Notes under the pieces: model-generated | Told to the model about the DNA's origin: nothing | Databases searched by the model: none | Seen by the model: only the letters and a program-made list of their open reading frames with translations | Source of the DNA: Sphagnum magellanicum | Lineage: Eukaryota; Streptophyta; Sphagnopsida; Sphagnales; Sphagnaceae | Direction: 5' to 3' | Length of the DNA stretch: 64,000 nucleotides | NCBI GenBank assembly: GCA_021904315.1 | Contig: CM038917.1 | Coordinates: 9,222,041-9,286,040 of the forward strand | Position numbers and translations under genes: made by a program | In this document: positions 22,501 through 33,623 of the stretch, one piece after another | Layout: every line of letters begins with the position of its first letter | How positions within the stretch are numbered: the first letter of the stretch is position 1

Positions 22501-23787
22501 TCACAGGGGGGAGCCCATGTCACAACCACAAGCCTCTAACAAAGATGATGGTTTCCTAAGAAAGGCTTGGAGATTTTTCCGCAACTCTGCCACAAGGACA
22601 AGAGGCTCTTCTTCCTTGTCTCCTGATACTTCTCGTGCAGCAACAACTGCTGCCAAGTATTTGTGTCTGGCAAGCTCCATGTTTTCTTTTGATTGCTCTG
22701 ACATTTCATGGAGCAGACTCTGGTCATTTTGAACCCCAGCAATCTGTGTATGATGATTGCCATCTGCATAAGTGCTGGTGTCCACAGCAGCATTGAGCTG
22801 AGATTGCAGTGCCAACAACTGACACTGTAAACCAATCACCTCAGCCTCAATGCTTGCAGCCTGGTAGTTTGTCCTTGCCATATCAATTTCCTTTCTGTCC
22901 AGCAGAGATTGCATCTTTTCAAGTTCAAGCTGCTTTTCAGAGAGCTGAATCTGAACAGATTGTGCACTTTGCTTTTTCTCCCATACCTCCTGCTGTAATT
23001 CTCCCACTTGAGTCTGCAACCGTAGCACGTCCCGGTCCCTTGCAACTCTGTTGGCTGCAATTTCAGCAGATGTATGCTTCACAGTGTTCTCCAAAGCAAG
23101 CTCCTTCTCCCACAGCTTCTGCTTCAACTCTTCAAGTTCACTCTGTAGCTGCCGCAGCTCTTTTGAATTCTGGTTTACAATCGTTTCCAGAAAGCTATCC
23201 CTCTCCTTCAGCTTCTGCTTGAGCTCTTCAATCTCCTGCAGCTTACGTGTCGTATCCAAGGATGATGGAGGAGGATGCTGCCCATAAGACTGTAAAAGGC
23301 TGTCCTTCTCGCAGAGTTGCTGCTTCAACTCTTCAATCTCCTTGCAGAGGTGATGATAAGGTGGTGATGATGATTCTGTTTCCTCAACCCTCCGCAATAT
23401 GTTGTCACCTTCTTCCCAAACAGGAAGATCATCTAGGAGGTCACCTTCAGTCTCCAAATCCCTCCTTTCAGCTGGCATTGTTTGTGGCAGCAGCTGCTGG
23501 TGCAAACTCCTCTTGTCAAGCTTTGCTGCAGGACTTTCAAAGCTCTTCCTGCTGCTGAGACCACCCTGCCGCAATGGAGCACATGTGTAAACCATGGGTG
23601 CACGATGATGATGATGGTGTGCTGCATACATTGTATTCCCTCCTCCTCCTCCCTGCTGCCGCCTCTCCAAAAAAGTCTCCACGAGAGGAATCATGTCAAC
23701 CAGGTTCTGGTACAAAGCAGGATTGACAACTGAAGAAGAGCCAGGAAATATGCTGCGATTGTTTCTGCCATTCCTATCTGTATCCAT
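22501..23787 (-). CDS. MBP2C: Microtubule-binding protein MBP2C homologue
   Basis: An intronless ORF of 428 residues. The N-terminal block ALYQNLVDMIPLVETFLERR (about residues 24-43) matches the conserved N-terminus of plant MBP2C, a microtubule-associated protein found through its binding to tobacco mosaic virus movement protein and to KNOTTED1 homeoproteins. From about 120 to 340 it is a coiled coil with repeated EIEELKQKLKERDSFLE-like segments, and it ends with KYLAAVVAAREVSGDKEEE then LRKNLQAFL, as the family does. It is longer than the Arabidopsis protein because the coiled coil is extended and a His/Gly-rich insert lies at about 45-65. The ATG at 23787 (context ATCATCATGG) is the first ATG; the frame opens 18 bases earlier with a non-ATG codon. 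Role in regulating cell-to-cell transport at microtubules is known for the family and inferred here. Confidence 0.85.
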   Translation of the reverse strand: MDTDRNGRNNRSIFPGSSSVVNPALYQNLVDMIPLVETFLERRQQGGGGGNTMYAAHHHHHRAPMVYTCAPLRQGGLSSRKSFESPAAKLDKRSLHQQLLPQTMPAERRDLETEGDLLDDLPVWEEGDNILRRVEETESSSPPYHHLCKEIEELKQQLCEKDSLLQSYGQHPPPSSLDTTRKLQEIEELKQKLKERDSFLETIVNQNSKELRQLQSELEELKQKLWEKELALENTVKHTSAEIAANRVARDRDVLRLQTQVGELQQEVWEKKQSAQSVQIQLSEKQLELEKMQSLLDRKEIDMARTNYQAASIEAEVIGLQCQLLALQSQLNAAVDTSTYADGNHHTQIAGVQNDQSLLHEMSEQSKENMELARHKYLAAVVAAREVSGDKEEEPLVLVAELRKNLQAFLRKPSSLLEACGCDMGSPL

Positions 23788-25328
23788 GATGATGATCTGC
23801 CACAAGCTCCTCCCTCTTTCCCTCCCTTTGTTCCTCTAAAACCTAATCTGTTTTTTTCCACCACCAGACACACCCCTCTTGCTTCAGGCAGGAGCCTTCC
23901 TGATCGCTGCCACAAGGAAAGAAGCACACACATTCTTCCTCCTCTTCCTCCTCCCTCAAACCCAACAATGCAAGAAGAAGCACCATAACATTTGCTAATG
24001 AAAACACGAGAATCACAACTGCACGTATGTATGTATCTACATGGATTTGGAACTACAGAGATCTTCTTTCACAACACAAAACACTGAAGTGGGGAAAACA
24101 ACAATCATACCCAGACAAAAGAAGAGTGTGCAATAGCAGCAGCAGCAGCAGCAGCTCTCAGTTGACCTTTGTGAGGAGAACTCTTACGGAAGGAGTAGTT
24201 GTTTCCCAGAGATCATCAGCAGGCCTGCTGCTGCTACAACAATAATATCTGTGCAAGCCGGCTCCATATTTTCCTCTTCAGCTGGAGCTTTTTCTTCTCT
24301 TTCTCAACATCTTGAGCACTTGGGATTACAACAGAAACGGATCAGAGATCAAGTCTGCTCTCCAATAATAATGCTGGAGTATACAAAGAAGCTATAATAG
24401 AGAGCGAGCCAAGAGCACTCTGTTTTCTCGCTCTTTTTCTCGTTCTTTTTGTACACTCCAATGCCTGCTGCTGCTATGATGCAGCAAGCAAGAAAGAAAC
24501 CGCAATTATTGTTTCCGCTTGGTCAGTAGGCATCAGGGATGGCTTTTGCAGTAGCAGTAGTAGTAGTAGTAGTAATGGCAGGCAGTAGTCCAGCAGCAGC
24601 AGGAGTCTTCCGTCTTCAGCCGTGCAGTACTTACAAGTCCTGTTGCGAAATCGATGCTGTCATTAGCGAGAATCTCCTCTTCTGACATCTCTCTCATCAA
24701 TCTCTGAAAGACATTATTGGAAAACGCCAAGACAAGAAGACGGTACGTGGAACTGCACTTTCTTACAAGGTTCATTTTGCTCGGAATCTCTTCTCTCGTC
24801 ATCGGGGAGCGAGCGAGCAAGCGATCGAGCGCATAAACAAATCTCCTCTTCTCTGTCCGTCCGCCCGTCTGTCTGTGTCTCTGTCTGTCAGATCGCACAG
24901 TTGCTGCATCATCATCTTCTTCTCCTTCGTCACGGGGTTTTCGTAGAGGCAACAAGATGCGCGGCGCATCGTCATCTGAGGTGTGCAGGACCGTCGCCGT
25001 CCCGAGTCCTCATGGATTGGATCAAGGATTTCGCAACTGATCGCGATCACGCATCATCAAGGTTCTATATCATCAAGAGGTCTTCTTCTTCTTCTTCTTC
25101 TTGAGAATTCTTCATTCCTGTGACAATTTGTCGCATCTGTAAATCTCTTGCGACGTGACTGTCTGGTGCTTTTCTGCAATTCAACAAAACTTGGAATAAC
25201 ACAAGAAGAAGAAGAAGAACCTCCTCCTCACAAGAAGAGACTTCCAAGGAAAAAGCAGCAGCTTGTTCTTTTTCTTTTGGTTTTTGTAAGAGAAGGCGGA
25301 GTTTTGAAAGAGGAAAACAAAGGGGATT
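23788..25328. promoter_or_regulatory. Shared intergenic region between divergent MBP2C and BLOS2
   Basis: MBP2C reads leftward from 23787 and BLOS2 rightward from 25329, so these 1.54 kb hold both leaders and promoters. The block is GC-richer than average and full of simple repeats: AGC runs near 24137-24160, AGT runs near 24545-24575, CTT runs near 25080-25100, and AAG and CTC runs near 25200-25235. No ORF here looks coding. Whether one bidirectional promoter serves both genes cannot be seen. Confidence 0.6.
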
Positions 25329-25579
25329 ATGATGATGGAGAGGAGCCAGCAGCAGCAGCATAACAGTACGAGTGCTGGTGGAGTAGAAAAAGCAGCAGCA
25401 GCAGCAGGCGAGACGTCGAGCTCTTCACAGCATGACGAGGTAGCAGCGGAGACGACGACGGCGGCGGCCGTGGCACAAGAAGATTCTCGTGCACAAACAA
25501 ATGATGATCCTCTGGCCAAAGCTTTGCAAACGCTCTTCCTCAATGTCACCTCCTTCATCCAAGCAGAGCTTCAGGTATG

Positions 25580-25628
<49 letters not shown>

Positions 25629-26197
25629 CTCTCTCTGTCTCGTCTTTCTCTTCTATTCTCCAGCTTCTTCAGTCTTGTCACTAATGGAAGAAGGGCTACT
25701 TATATCCCTCCCTCGACCTGCATGTCTCTTCTTCCTCTCTCTGATTCACAGTTTGCAACAGAAGATGATGTGCTGCATATCTTGTTTGTAGGACAGGTAG
25801 GAGGAGGAGCGATCATGAGAGAATCATCATAATTGCACATCTTGGAAGATGGAATTTTTGCTTGCTTGCTTGATTATTGCATTCACCCCATTGGTTCCTG
25901 TTGGCTTGAAATCTGCAGGCAACAAGTAGTGAATACAAGTTATTGGAGAAGATGAATCTGAGAGTAGCAAGTGAATATGACCACCAGGCTGACTTTGCTG
26001 CTGGGCTTCGAGTGTTTGTGGAAAGACTGAAGCAAAAGAACAACAATTTTGCTCATTACCTTCAGCAGATTGATGAAATAGACCAAGAAGTTACAGAGCT
26101 GGAAGCTGTGGTCTCCACACTTGATAACTACACCAGCAATTTGGAGGCGAAGATCAAGGTTGCTTGCAGCAGTGCTGCTCCCAAGCGTTTCACCTGA
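25329..26197 (+). CDS. BLOS2: BLOC-1 subunit 2 (BLOS2), two exons
   Basis: BLOS2 is a subunit of BLOC-1, which in plants controls endosome-to-vacuole traffic (of PIN1, among others). Exon 1 is 25329-25574, ending CTTCAG|GTATGC; exon 2 is 25919-26197, after ATCTGCAG. Both junctions are in phase 0, giving 174 residues. The core DPLAKALQTLFLNVTSFIQAEL leads into EYKLLEKMNLRVASEYDHQ, AAGLRVFVERLKQK and EVTELEAVVSTLDNY, a helical chain matching Arabidopsis BLOS2. Unlike the ~130-residue Arabidopsis protein, it has an N-terminal extension of about 55 residues rich in Gln, Ala, Ser and Thr. Three ATGs stand in a row at the start, so the exact start among residues 1-3 is open. The intron opens with a long CT repeat. 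Confidence 0.9.
25581..25640 (+). repeat. (CT)n microsatellite in the BLOS2 intron
   Basis: About 60 bases of nearly pure CT, six bases after the donor site of the BLOS2 intron. Likely length-variable. Confidence 0.9.
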
Positions 26198-26673
26198 GTG
26201 AGCTTGCTTTTTTTGCACTTCTATCTTTTGCTGGAGTTTTTCCAATGATCATCTGCCAACAGGGAATCTTTCCTTGAGGAGACAACAATGTGATATCCAC
26301 AAACATTCAAAGGCTGTCTTTCAGAAGCTCTGTTGGGTCCTGCACATTTTTGGATTCAGGATTGTATCTGATAGTTGGGGTTGTAAGCTTCTCCTTGCCT
26401 GGCCTTCAAGAGCATTTCCTTGTGCTGGTGATTTTCACCACTTTTCCAGAATAGAAAAACCTGGCTTGAGGTTTAGTCTTGATGTTGGGTTCAAGGATAG
26501 AGGGATCAACCACAGAGATGCTTCTTGTGATTTGTCTGCTGGGAAATTTATCAAGCTTACACATGTCTTTCACCTGTGAAAAACAACCTCTGCATTCTAT
26601 TCTAAAGTTTGCACCTTTCATAAGGCCATGGCTCATATGTGAGGCAATCTATGATTTGGTTTCTCTATTTGTA

Positions 26674-26712
<39 letters not shown>

Positions 26713-26966
26713 CCCTCTCTAGCCATTTCTGGGATTTCTGGGGATAAGATCTACTCTTTCTTTTTCTTTGTTGACTTGCATATTGCAAACCTCTGGTTTC
26801 ACCTGTGCTCTCACCAGCACTAACAGCCCCTACACTAGCTGCTCAATTTGCTGTGCAGAAATTGCAAACTGCAGATCCCGGAAAACTTCAGGTAAACCCT
26901 GAGAGTTAGCACTGAGTCAAAGTCACCATAAGGATTCAAAATTGAGACAGTAGAAATGTATTCAAG
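26198..26966. other. BLOS2 3' flank, no further gene seen
   Basis: Probably BLOS2 3' untranslated sequence followed by intergenic DNA. A (CT)n(GT)n microsatellite lies at about 26681-26711. No coding signal recognised before the DRG pseudogene. Confidence 0.5.
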
Positions 26967-27655
26967 ATGGTGATTAGTGACAGAATCAAAGAGATTGAGT
27001 TAGGGTTCAACTGAGTATCATCTTGGGCAGCTGAAGGCAAGGATAGCCAAGCTTAGGAGTCAATTACTAGAACCTGCAGTGGAGGAGTAGGAAGAAATGG
27101 GTTTGAGGGATCACAAAATTTGTGCATGCTCATGTGGTCTCAATAGGGTTTTCAAATCTGGGGCAATCCACTCTTTTGACAATGCTGACAGGAATACAAT
27201 CCGAATCAGCTGCTTATGAATTCACCACTCACTTGCATTCCAGGCATCATCCACTACAATGATGCCAAGATCCAGCCTCTTGATCATCTTCCTGGTATTG
27301 TCGAGGGGGCTAATGAAGGCAAAGGTTTGCATTGACTGGTGATTGCAGTTGCTAAATTTTCTGACCTTGTGTTGGTGGTTCTGGATGCTTCTGACCTTGT
27401 GTCATGGTTCCAGATGCTTCAAAATATGATATTGACCATCTTGATCACAGTCTGTTGATGGACATCAAATATTTGCTTTTGTATGGTGTAATAAGCTCAA
27501 AGCACAAGCTGCAGCAATGTAGTACCAAGCATCTCCTGCATTATGAGGGTGTTGCTCAGATTGTTGCAAAGGAGGAAGAAGAGGATAGAGGGCGAGGGTT
27601 GATTCAAGGTCACACACTACAAGGATTGCTCAACTGAGAGAAGACAGCACCCTGG
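26967..27655 (+). pseudogene. Processed-type pseudogene of a DRG GTPase (DRG1/DRG2 type)
   Basis: DRG proteins are conserved cytosolic GTPases linked to translation. Pieces of the family appear in order without introns: an N-terminal IKEIE segment at 26967, YHLGQLKARIAKLRSQLLEP at about 27015-27075, a damaged G1 region at about 27100-27200, [16 protein letters not shown] then [13 protein letters not shown] at about 27233-27325, VAKFSDLVLVVLDAS at about 27347-27390, and the C-terminal TGS-domain end with KYLLLYGVISSKHKLQQC and GVAQIVAKEEEEDRGRG at about 27464-27600. Several frameshifts and stops separate them, and about 230 codons between the G3/G4 region and the TGS domain are missing. Plant DRG genes have introns, so an intronless collinear copy suggests a retrocopy. 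No poly(A) tail is obvious. Confidence 0.85.
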
Positions 27656-28854
27656 CCCATGACGTGAAAAACCACATGTACTCATGTCAGCCATGTCTCT
27701 GGCTACTTTTTGTTTGTGGATTTTAGCTCAACTCCACAGGCAGACTGGGCAAAGAAAATGCTAGACTAATGTGTTCTATGATTTGCTCATGTCCTCAAAG
27801 CTCTGATACAGATGTGAGGTTACATCAACAGTGTGTACACTGCAGAGACAGGATGAGGGCTTATCCAGATTTAGAGGTTGATGAATGTGGGCTTTAGAAT
27901 TATCCAGATTTCCAAGCTCCCTTGTCATGCCAAGCACAGGAATATATGCAACCACAAGGAGAGGCAGGCACAGGAATGCAAAGACCTGATTCCTGTGGTG
28001 CTTCCCCTTCCCACTTCCTGCTAAGGAAGAATCCAAATCCAGGCTTTGAATTCTTGCATTTCCACTGCTTCTTCTTCCTCATGGACTAGAATTTCAGCTT
28101 ACAAACATAATATCAATTGAATTGGGAGCAAACAAAATTTCCAAAGACATGATGAGCTCAAAAGACTTTTGCAAGCGCACTCACAAAAAAGCTTTTGGAC
28201 TGAATCTCTCTTCTTCCTATCCTTCACAACAGAACTGAAGGTACCTTAAGGATCTACTATTTCCAGGAGGAATAATACATTGTAAACTGAGCTGCAAACT
28301 GAAGATTTCTTATCTCTTATCCTTCTTTTTCTTTGGCTGTCAAAAAGTACTTTCTTTTCCTGCTTCAGACTATTGTGCATGCTTTTCCTTCCTTCAAGAC
28401 AAATCAAACCAAAATTACGACAGCAATTAGCCAGACATCTCTTTTCATCTTCTTCTTTTTTGGAATCAATTAGTTGCATGAATCTGCATCCATCGTGGTA
28501 CCAACTCCCTTGGATTATACAAATTTCATTCCATATTGTATGATTTCTAAAGTTCATGATTTGATGCTCAACTAATCCAATCTAAATAAGCAAACATCAA
28601 GATTAAGGAGGAGGAGAAACTTATGTTGCCATAGACTTTCAACCAAGCTACAAACATCAAGAAAGGATCAAGAGCACTAGATTGCCCAAGACACACAATC
28701 TACTTGCAACAAGCAACCAAACCACCCTACATAGGTGACAAAGAAGCATCCAAATGTATCTTTATGTATGATGAAATGTTGATGATGATCTTTAGTTTTT
28801 CCATAAAGCAAATCATGAACAAGATCATTTGCCACAAAGAGAACTTGAAACAAA
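27656..28854. other. Intergenic DNA, no gene seen
   Basis: Composition is intermediate, with short ORFs only. A minus-strand 86-codon frame (27776-28036) with a hydrophobic stretch was considered and not accepted. No repeats stand out until about 28.85 kb. Confidence 0.45.
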
Positions 28855-29425
28855 CAACAAGAGATCATCATTGCAAGTGAGTGAAGTGAACTCCTCAAAC
28901 ACAACAAACAACCTCACACAAGATTGAAGCAAACACTCAAATTCAACATCACACATTCTTCAAAAAATCAACAATTGCAACATGATCCTCACATGAGAAA
29001 GTGAAGACAAAACATTGAAACTCAACAACAACAACATTGTCACACATGAAAGTGAAGGAAACCTTCTCAAATTCAACTACACCCATCATCACAAGACAAT
29101 GAAGCAAATCATTCAAATTCGATATGACAACATCATCACAAGAGTGTCAAACAAACCATTTCAAAATTCAATGACCTTATCATCAGAAGAAAGTGAAACA
29201 AACCATTGAAATTCAACACCACCATCATCACAAGAGAGAGTGACGCAAACCATTCAAACTCAACACCAACATTATCATGACAAGAAGAATGAAATAAACC
29301 ATTCAAATTTGATAACAACAATATCATCATCCAAGAGCAAAAAAAACCATTTGAACTTAATACCAACATCATCATCATCATCACAAGAAATTGAAACAAA
29401 CTCTTGAAATTAAAAAACAACATGA
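28855..29425 (+). repeat. Degenerate ~52-bp tandem array (minisatellite)
   Basis: About ten imperfect units share the core CAAACCATTCAAATTCAACA followed by ACAACATCATCACAAGA and a GAAAGTGAAG tail. Unit length varies around 45-60 bp, and the centre (29100-29320) is the most regular. No unit encodes a recognised peptide, and frames are not maintained along the array. Confidence 0.8.
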
Positions 29426-31020
29426 TTATCTTAAAAAGAAAACTTAAGCACACCATTTAAAAATTCAATAAGTATGGTTTTATTATTCAATATTCCCCAA
29501 GCTTTTAATGGAGGATGAGAAGTTTTTTTTTTCATTTTTTTATGTTGAAATTTTGGTGAAATTTCTCTAGGAAAAAATAATAATGAAAAATGGTAATTTT
29601 ATTTTGGGTTGCATGAAAAAAAATTTGTAAAATTATTCTATTGTCAATAGTGTTATGGCTTGTGTGAAAATTCAAACTTTTTTTTATACTTGTGATTGCC
29701 AATTTGTTTGGATATATATAATCCTTGATTTTTTTTTTCAAAGAACATACTTTTGTGAAAGAAAATGAAAAATCTTTTGGATTATGTGTTTATATATATA
29801 TATATAATTTATTATTATTATTATTATGAAACAGAAATCTTCAAAATTAATTATTTGGCGGCATGTGCCAAAACTACCCTTATATTATGATATAAGAGAT
29901 TTTTTTAAATGATTATGTACAATTTGATTGCATTTGAATGAAGGTAAGTTAAATGATTTTCCTTAAAAAATTTAAACCTATGATGATAATTTCCACTTTG
30001 TGAATATCATTGTGGAGGTGGTATAAAAATAAGTAAGTACTTGGGCAAATTTTGTTTTCTATTAAAAATTTTATATCCAAGCAACATTTGAAATTTGAAA
30101 CTACATGAACAAACATGTTTTCCAAGCTGCCAAGGTACTATGATATGTGACAAACATCACAATTTTCTTTTGTGTGCAATGAAAATAATAAACCCTCTAG
30201 ATTGCCAAATGTGGGAAAAAAAATTTAAAAAAAATTTAAATCACAATTAGGATCCAAAGCCACTTTTTAAAAATATTTTAAAGTGCATTAAATTCATTAA
30301 ATTAGAAAAGTTAAATTGATAATTCCATTAATATAATAGGATATAATGTTTTTGAAAGCATGCTTTCCTTGTTATTAGAAGAGGTAATAATAATATATAA
30401 TGGTTTTGAAATTATCCTTTTGATGTTGTAAGTTATTAAAACTAAAAGGATTTTATAGATATTTGAAAATTTTGCAAGCTTTTAAATGCCCAATTGAATC
30501 CAAATGTATTTTGAACTCATTAAGCCTTTACGAATTTAATTCTTTACACGTCCCATAAAGGCTTTTTGAGGGCATTGAGAGGGTTTAGGGCTTTTTCCCA
30601 TTTAGTGAACCAGTACTCACATTGGTTACCATGGTTAAAAAAAAACAAGCCCTATTTTGTTTTTGGTTTAGGGTTTAGGGTAGGGTGGGGTTCTTTTGGG
30701 GTTCAAATTTAACATTTCCTAGGTCAAATATTAACCACTAAGAGGCCTAACTCAAGAAGGTGAACTTATGGGTTAACTAACTCACTATAAGAGGGAGGAG
30801 GGGATTGGGGGAATAATGGATGTGCCTAGGAAGAAGAGATGGGATATTTCTCAAAATGGATGAAAGGCCCCAAGAGTATTATTGTTTTCAAGGGCCATAG
30901 TGAACCAGCATCCATGAGTGCACAACCAAGGATGAATGATAAGTGGTCAGGAAACAATTTTCTGTTGGATTTTCAGTTCGCTAACTAACCATGGTGGTTA
31001 GCTCAGTTGCTTGTTTCTTC
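29426..31020. other. AT-rich intergenic DNA, no gene seen
   Basis: Strongly AT-rich with TA and ATT runs near 29790-29830. A short telomere-like motif, GGTTTAGGGTTTAGGGTAGG, lies at about 30664-30683, and a single GGGTTTAGGG at about 30581. From about 30700 the DNA becomes more mixed toward the next gene. No coding signal. Confidence 0.5.
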
Positions 31021-31170
31021 TACTACCTACCTACCTACCTACCTACTAACAACCCAACAAGCAGGTTGTTACCTACTAATAGGTAATAAAAAGCAGCCCT
31101 TGCGTATGTATAAACCATCTACCTACTTATTAGTTACCTATTTTCTTACCTACCTACCTATGTATATGAG
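31021..31170 (+). repeat. (TACC)n simple repeat region
   Basis: A pure run of CTAC/TACC at about 31021-31047 is followed by looser ACCTACT/TTACCTA repeats to about 31170. Related TACC or GGTA-rich tracts occur at 40850-41045 and 61245-61392. Confidence 0.8.
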
Positions 31171-31249
31171 ACCTATTTCCTACAGATTTGGTTACCAAGG
31201 TGAAACCAAATATTAACTCAGTTGAGGTTTATCCATAACTGGGTACCAA

Positions 31250-33622
31250 CAGAGTAACAACAGGCATCCAGTGGATGGTGTGCTGGTGGGTGCTGCTTTC
31301 ACTCTGGCTAAAGAGCATTTCAGTTTGCGGGCAGGGCAGCAGGAAATCAGCCTCGCTACCGCCCAACCAGGTGGTTGGCAGTTTGTGCTACCATCCAGGT
31401 TGGTGGTAGTGAGGCTGCCCGGCACTCCCCTGCCCGGGGCAGGTCGGCCCGGTCCTGTAGCGGAGAACGGGTGGTCTGCCTGCCCGGCCCGGTCTTCCTG
31501 CCCGTTCTGCCCGCCCGACCAAGGGCTTTTGTGCGTCTCTCGTTCTCTCTCTCTCTCTCTCGTCTTCTGTGTCGTCGATTGTCGCGGGTCCTTGATCGTC
31601 GTCTCGTCCATAGCCGCGCGGCTTTTTGGGGTCTCTGTCGCTGTTGCAGCCGCCGCTGTTGCATCATTGATCGCCAATTGCACTACAACCTGTTGTTGCC
31701 CTTCTTCTCACCCACAGGTACAAAACGCTTTTGTGTTTTCTCCCCTCTCTCTCTTCCCATCCCCGATGCGGCGGTTCTCGCAGCAGAGCTGCTACCACCT
31801 GTAGAGTAGAGAGAGAGAGAGAGAGGGAGGTGGGTATGTTGTTTTTGCTTGCAGGGCTGCTGCCTGGAGGCTACAACTGAAAAAAACCAACTCTTTGGTT
31901 GGGTGCCCCCCTGTTTGTAGGTTTTCCTGCACGGATTTTGTGGGTGTGGTGGAAGCGACAAGAAGGAGCAGCAGCTGCTAGTCTCGCACGCTCCTCGGAA
32001 AGCTTGGATGTAAAGGTAATGGCTGAGCTTGGAAGAAGGTATGGAACCCAACGGAAGGGAGGGAGGAGGATGGGTTGTGTCTGTCTGTCTGTTGTCTATG
32101 TGTTTGTTTGTGAGGTTAGGCGACGACGATGAGATAAGAGGGCATGCAGAGTATCGTATGGGGTGCAGGGATGGGTGGGATGGGTTGTAGGAGAGTAGGG
32201 GAGCAATGGGTGCTTCCTCTTTGTCATCAAAATTGTTTGTGGGATGATGTCTCTTTTAGGGAGCAGCAGATGAGAGGCGCAAGCTTGTTGTTTTATATTT
32301 TCTGTTTTGGTGCATTTGAGACTGTAGTGTAGGGGTAGAGGAGAAGGCGGATCATTGTCTGGTGGAAGACAAGTGGGTTTGTTCTCAGAAGGGTGTGAAG
32401 GATGATGGCTTGGAGAAAGAAGAAGAAGAAAAGGTTTACTTGTCAGTGGCTTCCTGTTGTTTTTTGTTAGGGAGATGATGTAGGGATCTGAACAAGTGTG
32501 CAGGAGGGAGACAGACAGACAGAGGAGGAAACCTAGTAAGGTAGCTTGTGTCATACTCTTAGATGTGAGAGTATGGAGGATTGGGGAAGTGGATATGATT
32601 GTTGTTGAATGTGTTTCTAGTATATCGACTTCTCTCCTGAGAGAGAGAGAAGGAAGGAACTTGCTTTCCATCTCTAGAATTCTTCATGTGGAATGCTGTC
32701 TGTGGTTAGAGAGTTTCTGAACCTGCTGGAGCCAGGTGGAATCAGGAGGCAATCTTTGATGGCCTTCTGTATCTAATCCTTGAACCTGAAGTGACTGTTT
32801 TGAATTGAATGTAGTAGTGTGTAATTCAAAAGGAATTGACAAGCAGAAGAGGAGCTTATCTGTTGCTAAGTAGGTTTTTGTTTGGACAGAGCAAAACATC
32901 GTTCCCATGTTTTATCTGCATGGTTGTAGAGCACTCACTCTGGATATGGGAGACATGGGTACACACCAAGGTACTAGATCTTCAGTCTAGGAGCCCTTCA
33001 GGAAGGCACCCACATGCCTCAACCATGAGATACATCTTCACCCATTATGGCTTCTTCTGTGAGCAAGATACCTGATCTCACAGACATCCTCCTTTTTGTC
33101 TCTGGTAAAAGCATGTCAAAGAGTAGTACAGCAATTAGAAGAAGCCTTTGCATCTCCTTCTCTCCTCTATGTCATGCTGTAGTTGTTATTATAGCCCCCT
33201 TGACACCAACTAACCCTCCTTTCGGGTATCTGACACTGGCAAACTTGCAGCCAGTTCAATGTGCAAGGTCAAGGTGTATGGTGGAATGAATGTTATATTC
33301 ACTCTTCAGTCAATCATGTTTGCAGGACAATTGCAGCTGGAGCATTGGTTTCAATTTTCAAGACTCTTGCAAAACAGAGTGTTGTAGTTTGTGTTCACAC
33401 CCCCCCCCCCCCCCCAAACCATCCAATTTTCATCTTCCTTCTTCACTTCCAAACAGCTACAGGAGTTGCAAATCAAAACAGATTTGGTGGTTCCTTCAAT
33501 GCACTAGTAAGGTAAGAAATTGTTTGTGATTGAAGAATGTTGAAGCTTCTTCCAATGGATTTGATTCAATCAATTTCGACAGGATTGTATTTAGAGCCTG
33601 GTGGAATTGCAGGCATGTACAG
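31250..33622 (+). promoter_or_regulatory. Leader region of the CID7-like gene
   Basis: At about 31270-31720 the sequence turns GC- and CpG-rich with CT runs, like a leader or first exon; CCCACAG|GTACAA at about 31717 is a possible donor. The DNA from there to 33456 has no convincing coding ORF and reads as intron. A small exon is likely at 33457-33511, between TTCCAAACAG and AAG|GTAAGA. One of its frames (TGVANQNRFGGSFNALV) joins in phase, through the acceptor ATGTACAG at 33622, to the large exon. A run of 16 C lies at 33400-33415. Where the coding start lies upstream is unresolved. Confidence 0.5.
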
Positions 33623-33623
33623 A

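Noticed and set aside
27776-28036. 86-codon minus-strand ORF with a hydrophobic stretch
   Set aside because: No homologue recognised, no supporting splice or promoter signals, and ORFs of this length are common here.
28855-29425. Possible CRISPR-like array of repeats
   Set aside because: Units are directly adjacent and degenerate without unique spacers, and the DNA is plant nuclear.
31271-31804. 177-codon plus-strand frame
   Set aside because: GC-rich leader DNA keeps frames open by chance in several phases and on both strands; the sequence does not look like a conserved protein.
32096-32671. 191-codon ORF on the minus strand
   Set aside because: Composition is Ser/Pro/Leu/Thr-rich low complexity and it lies antisense to GT/GA-rich DNA in the presumed leader intron of the CID7-like gene. 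No domain is recognisable.
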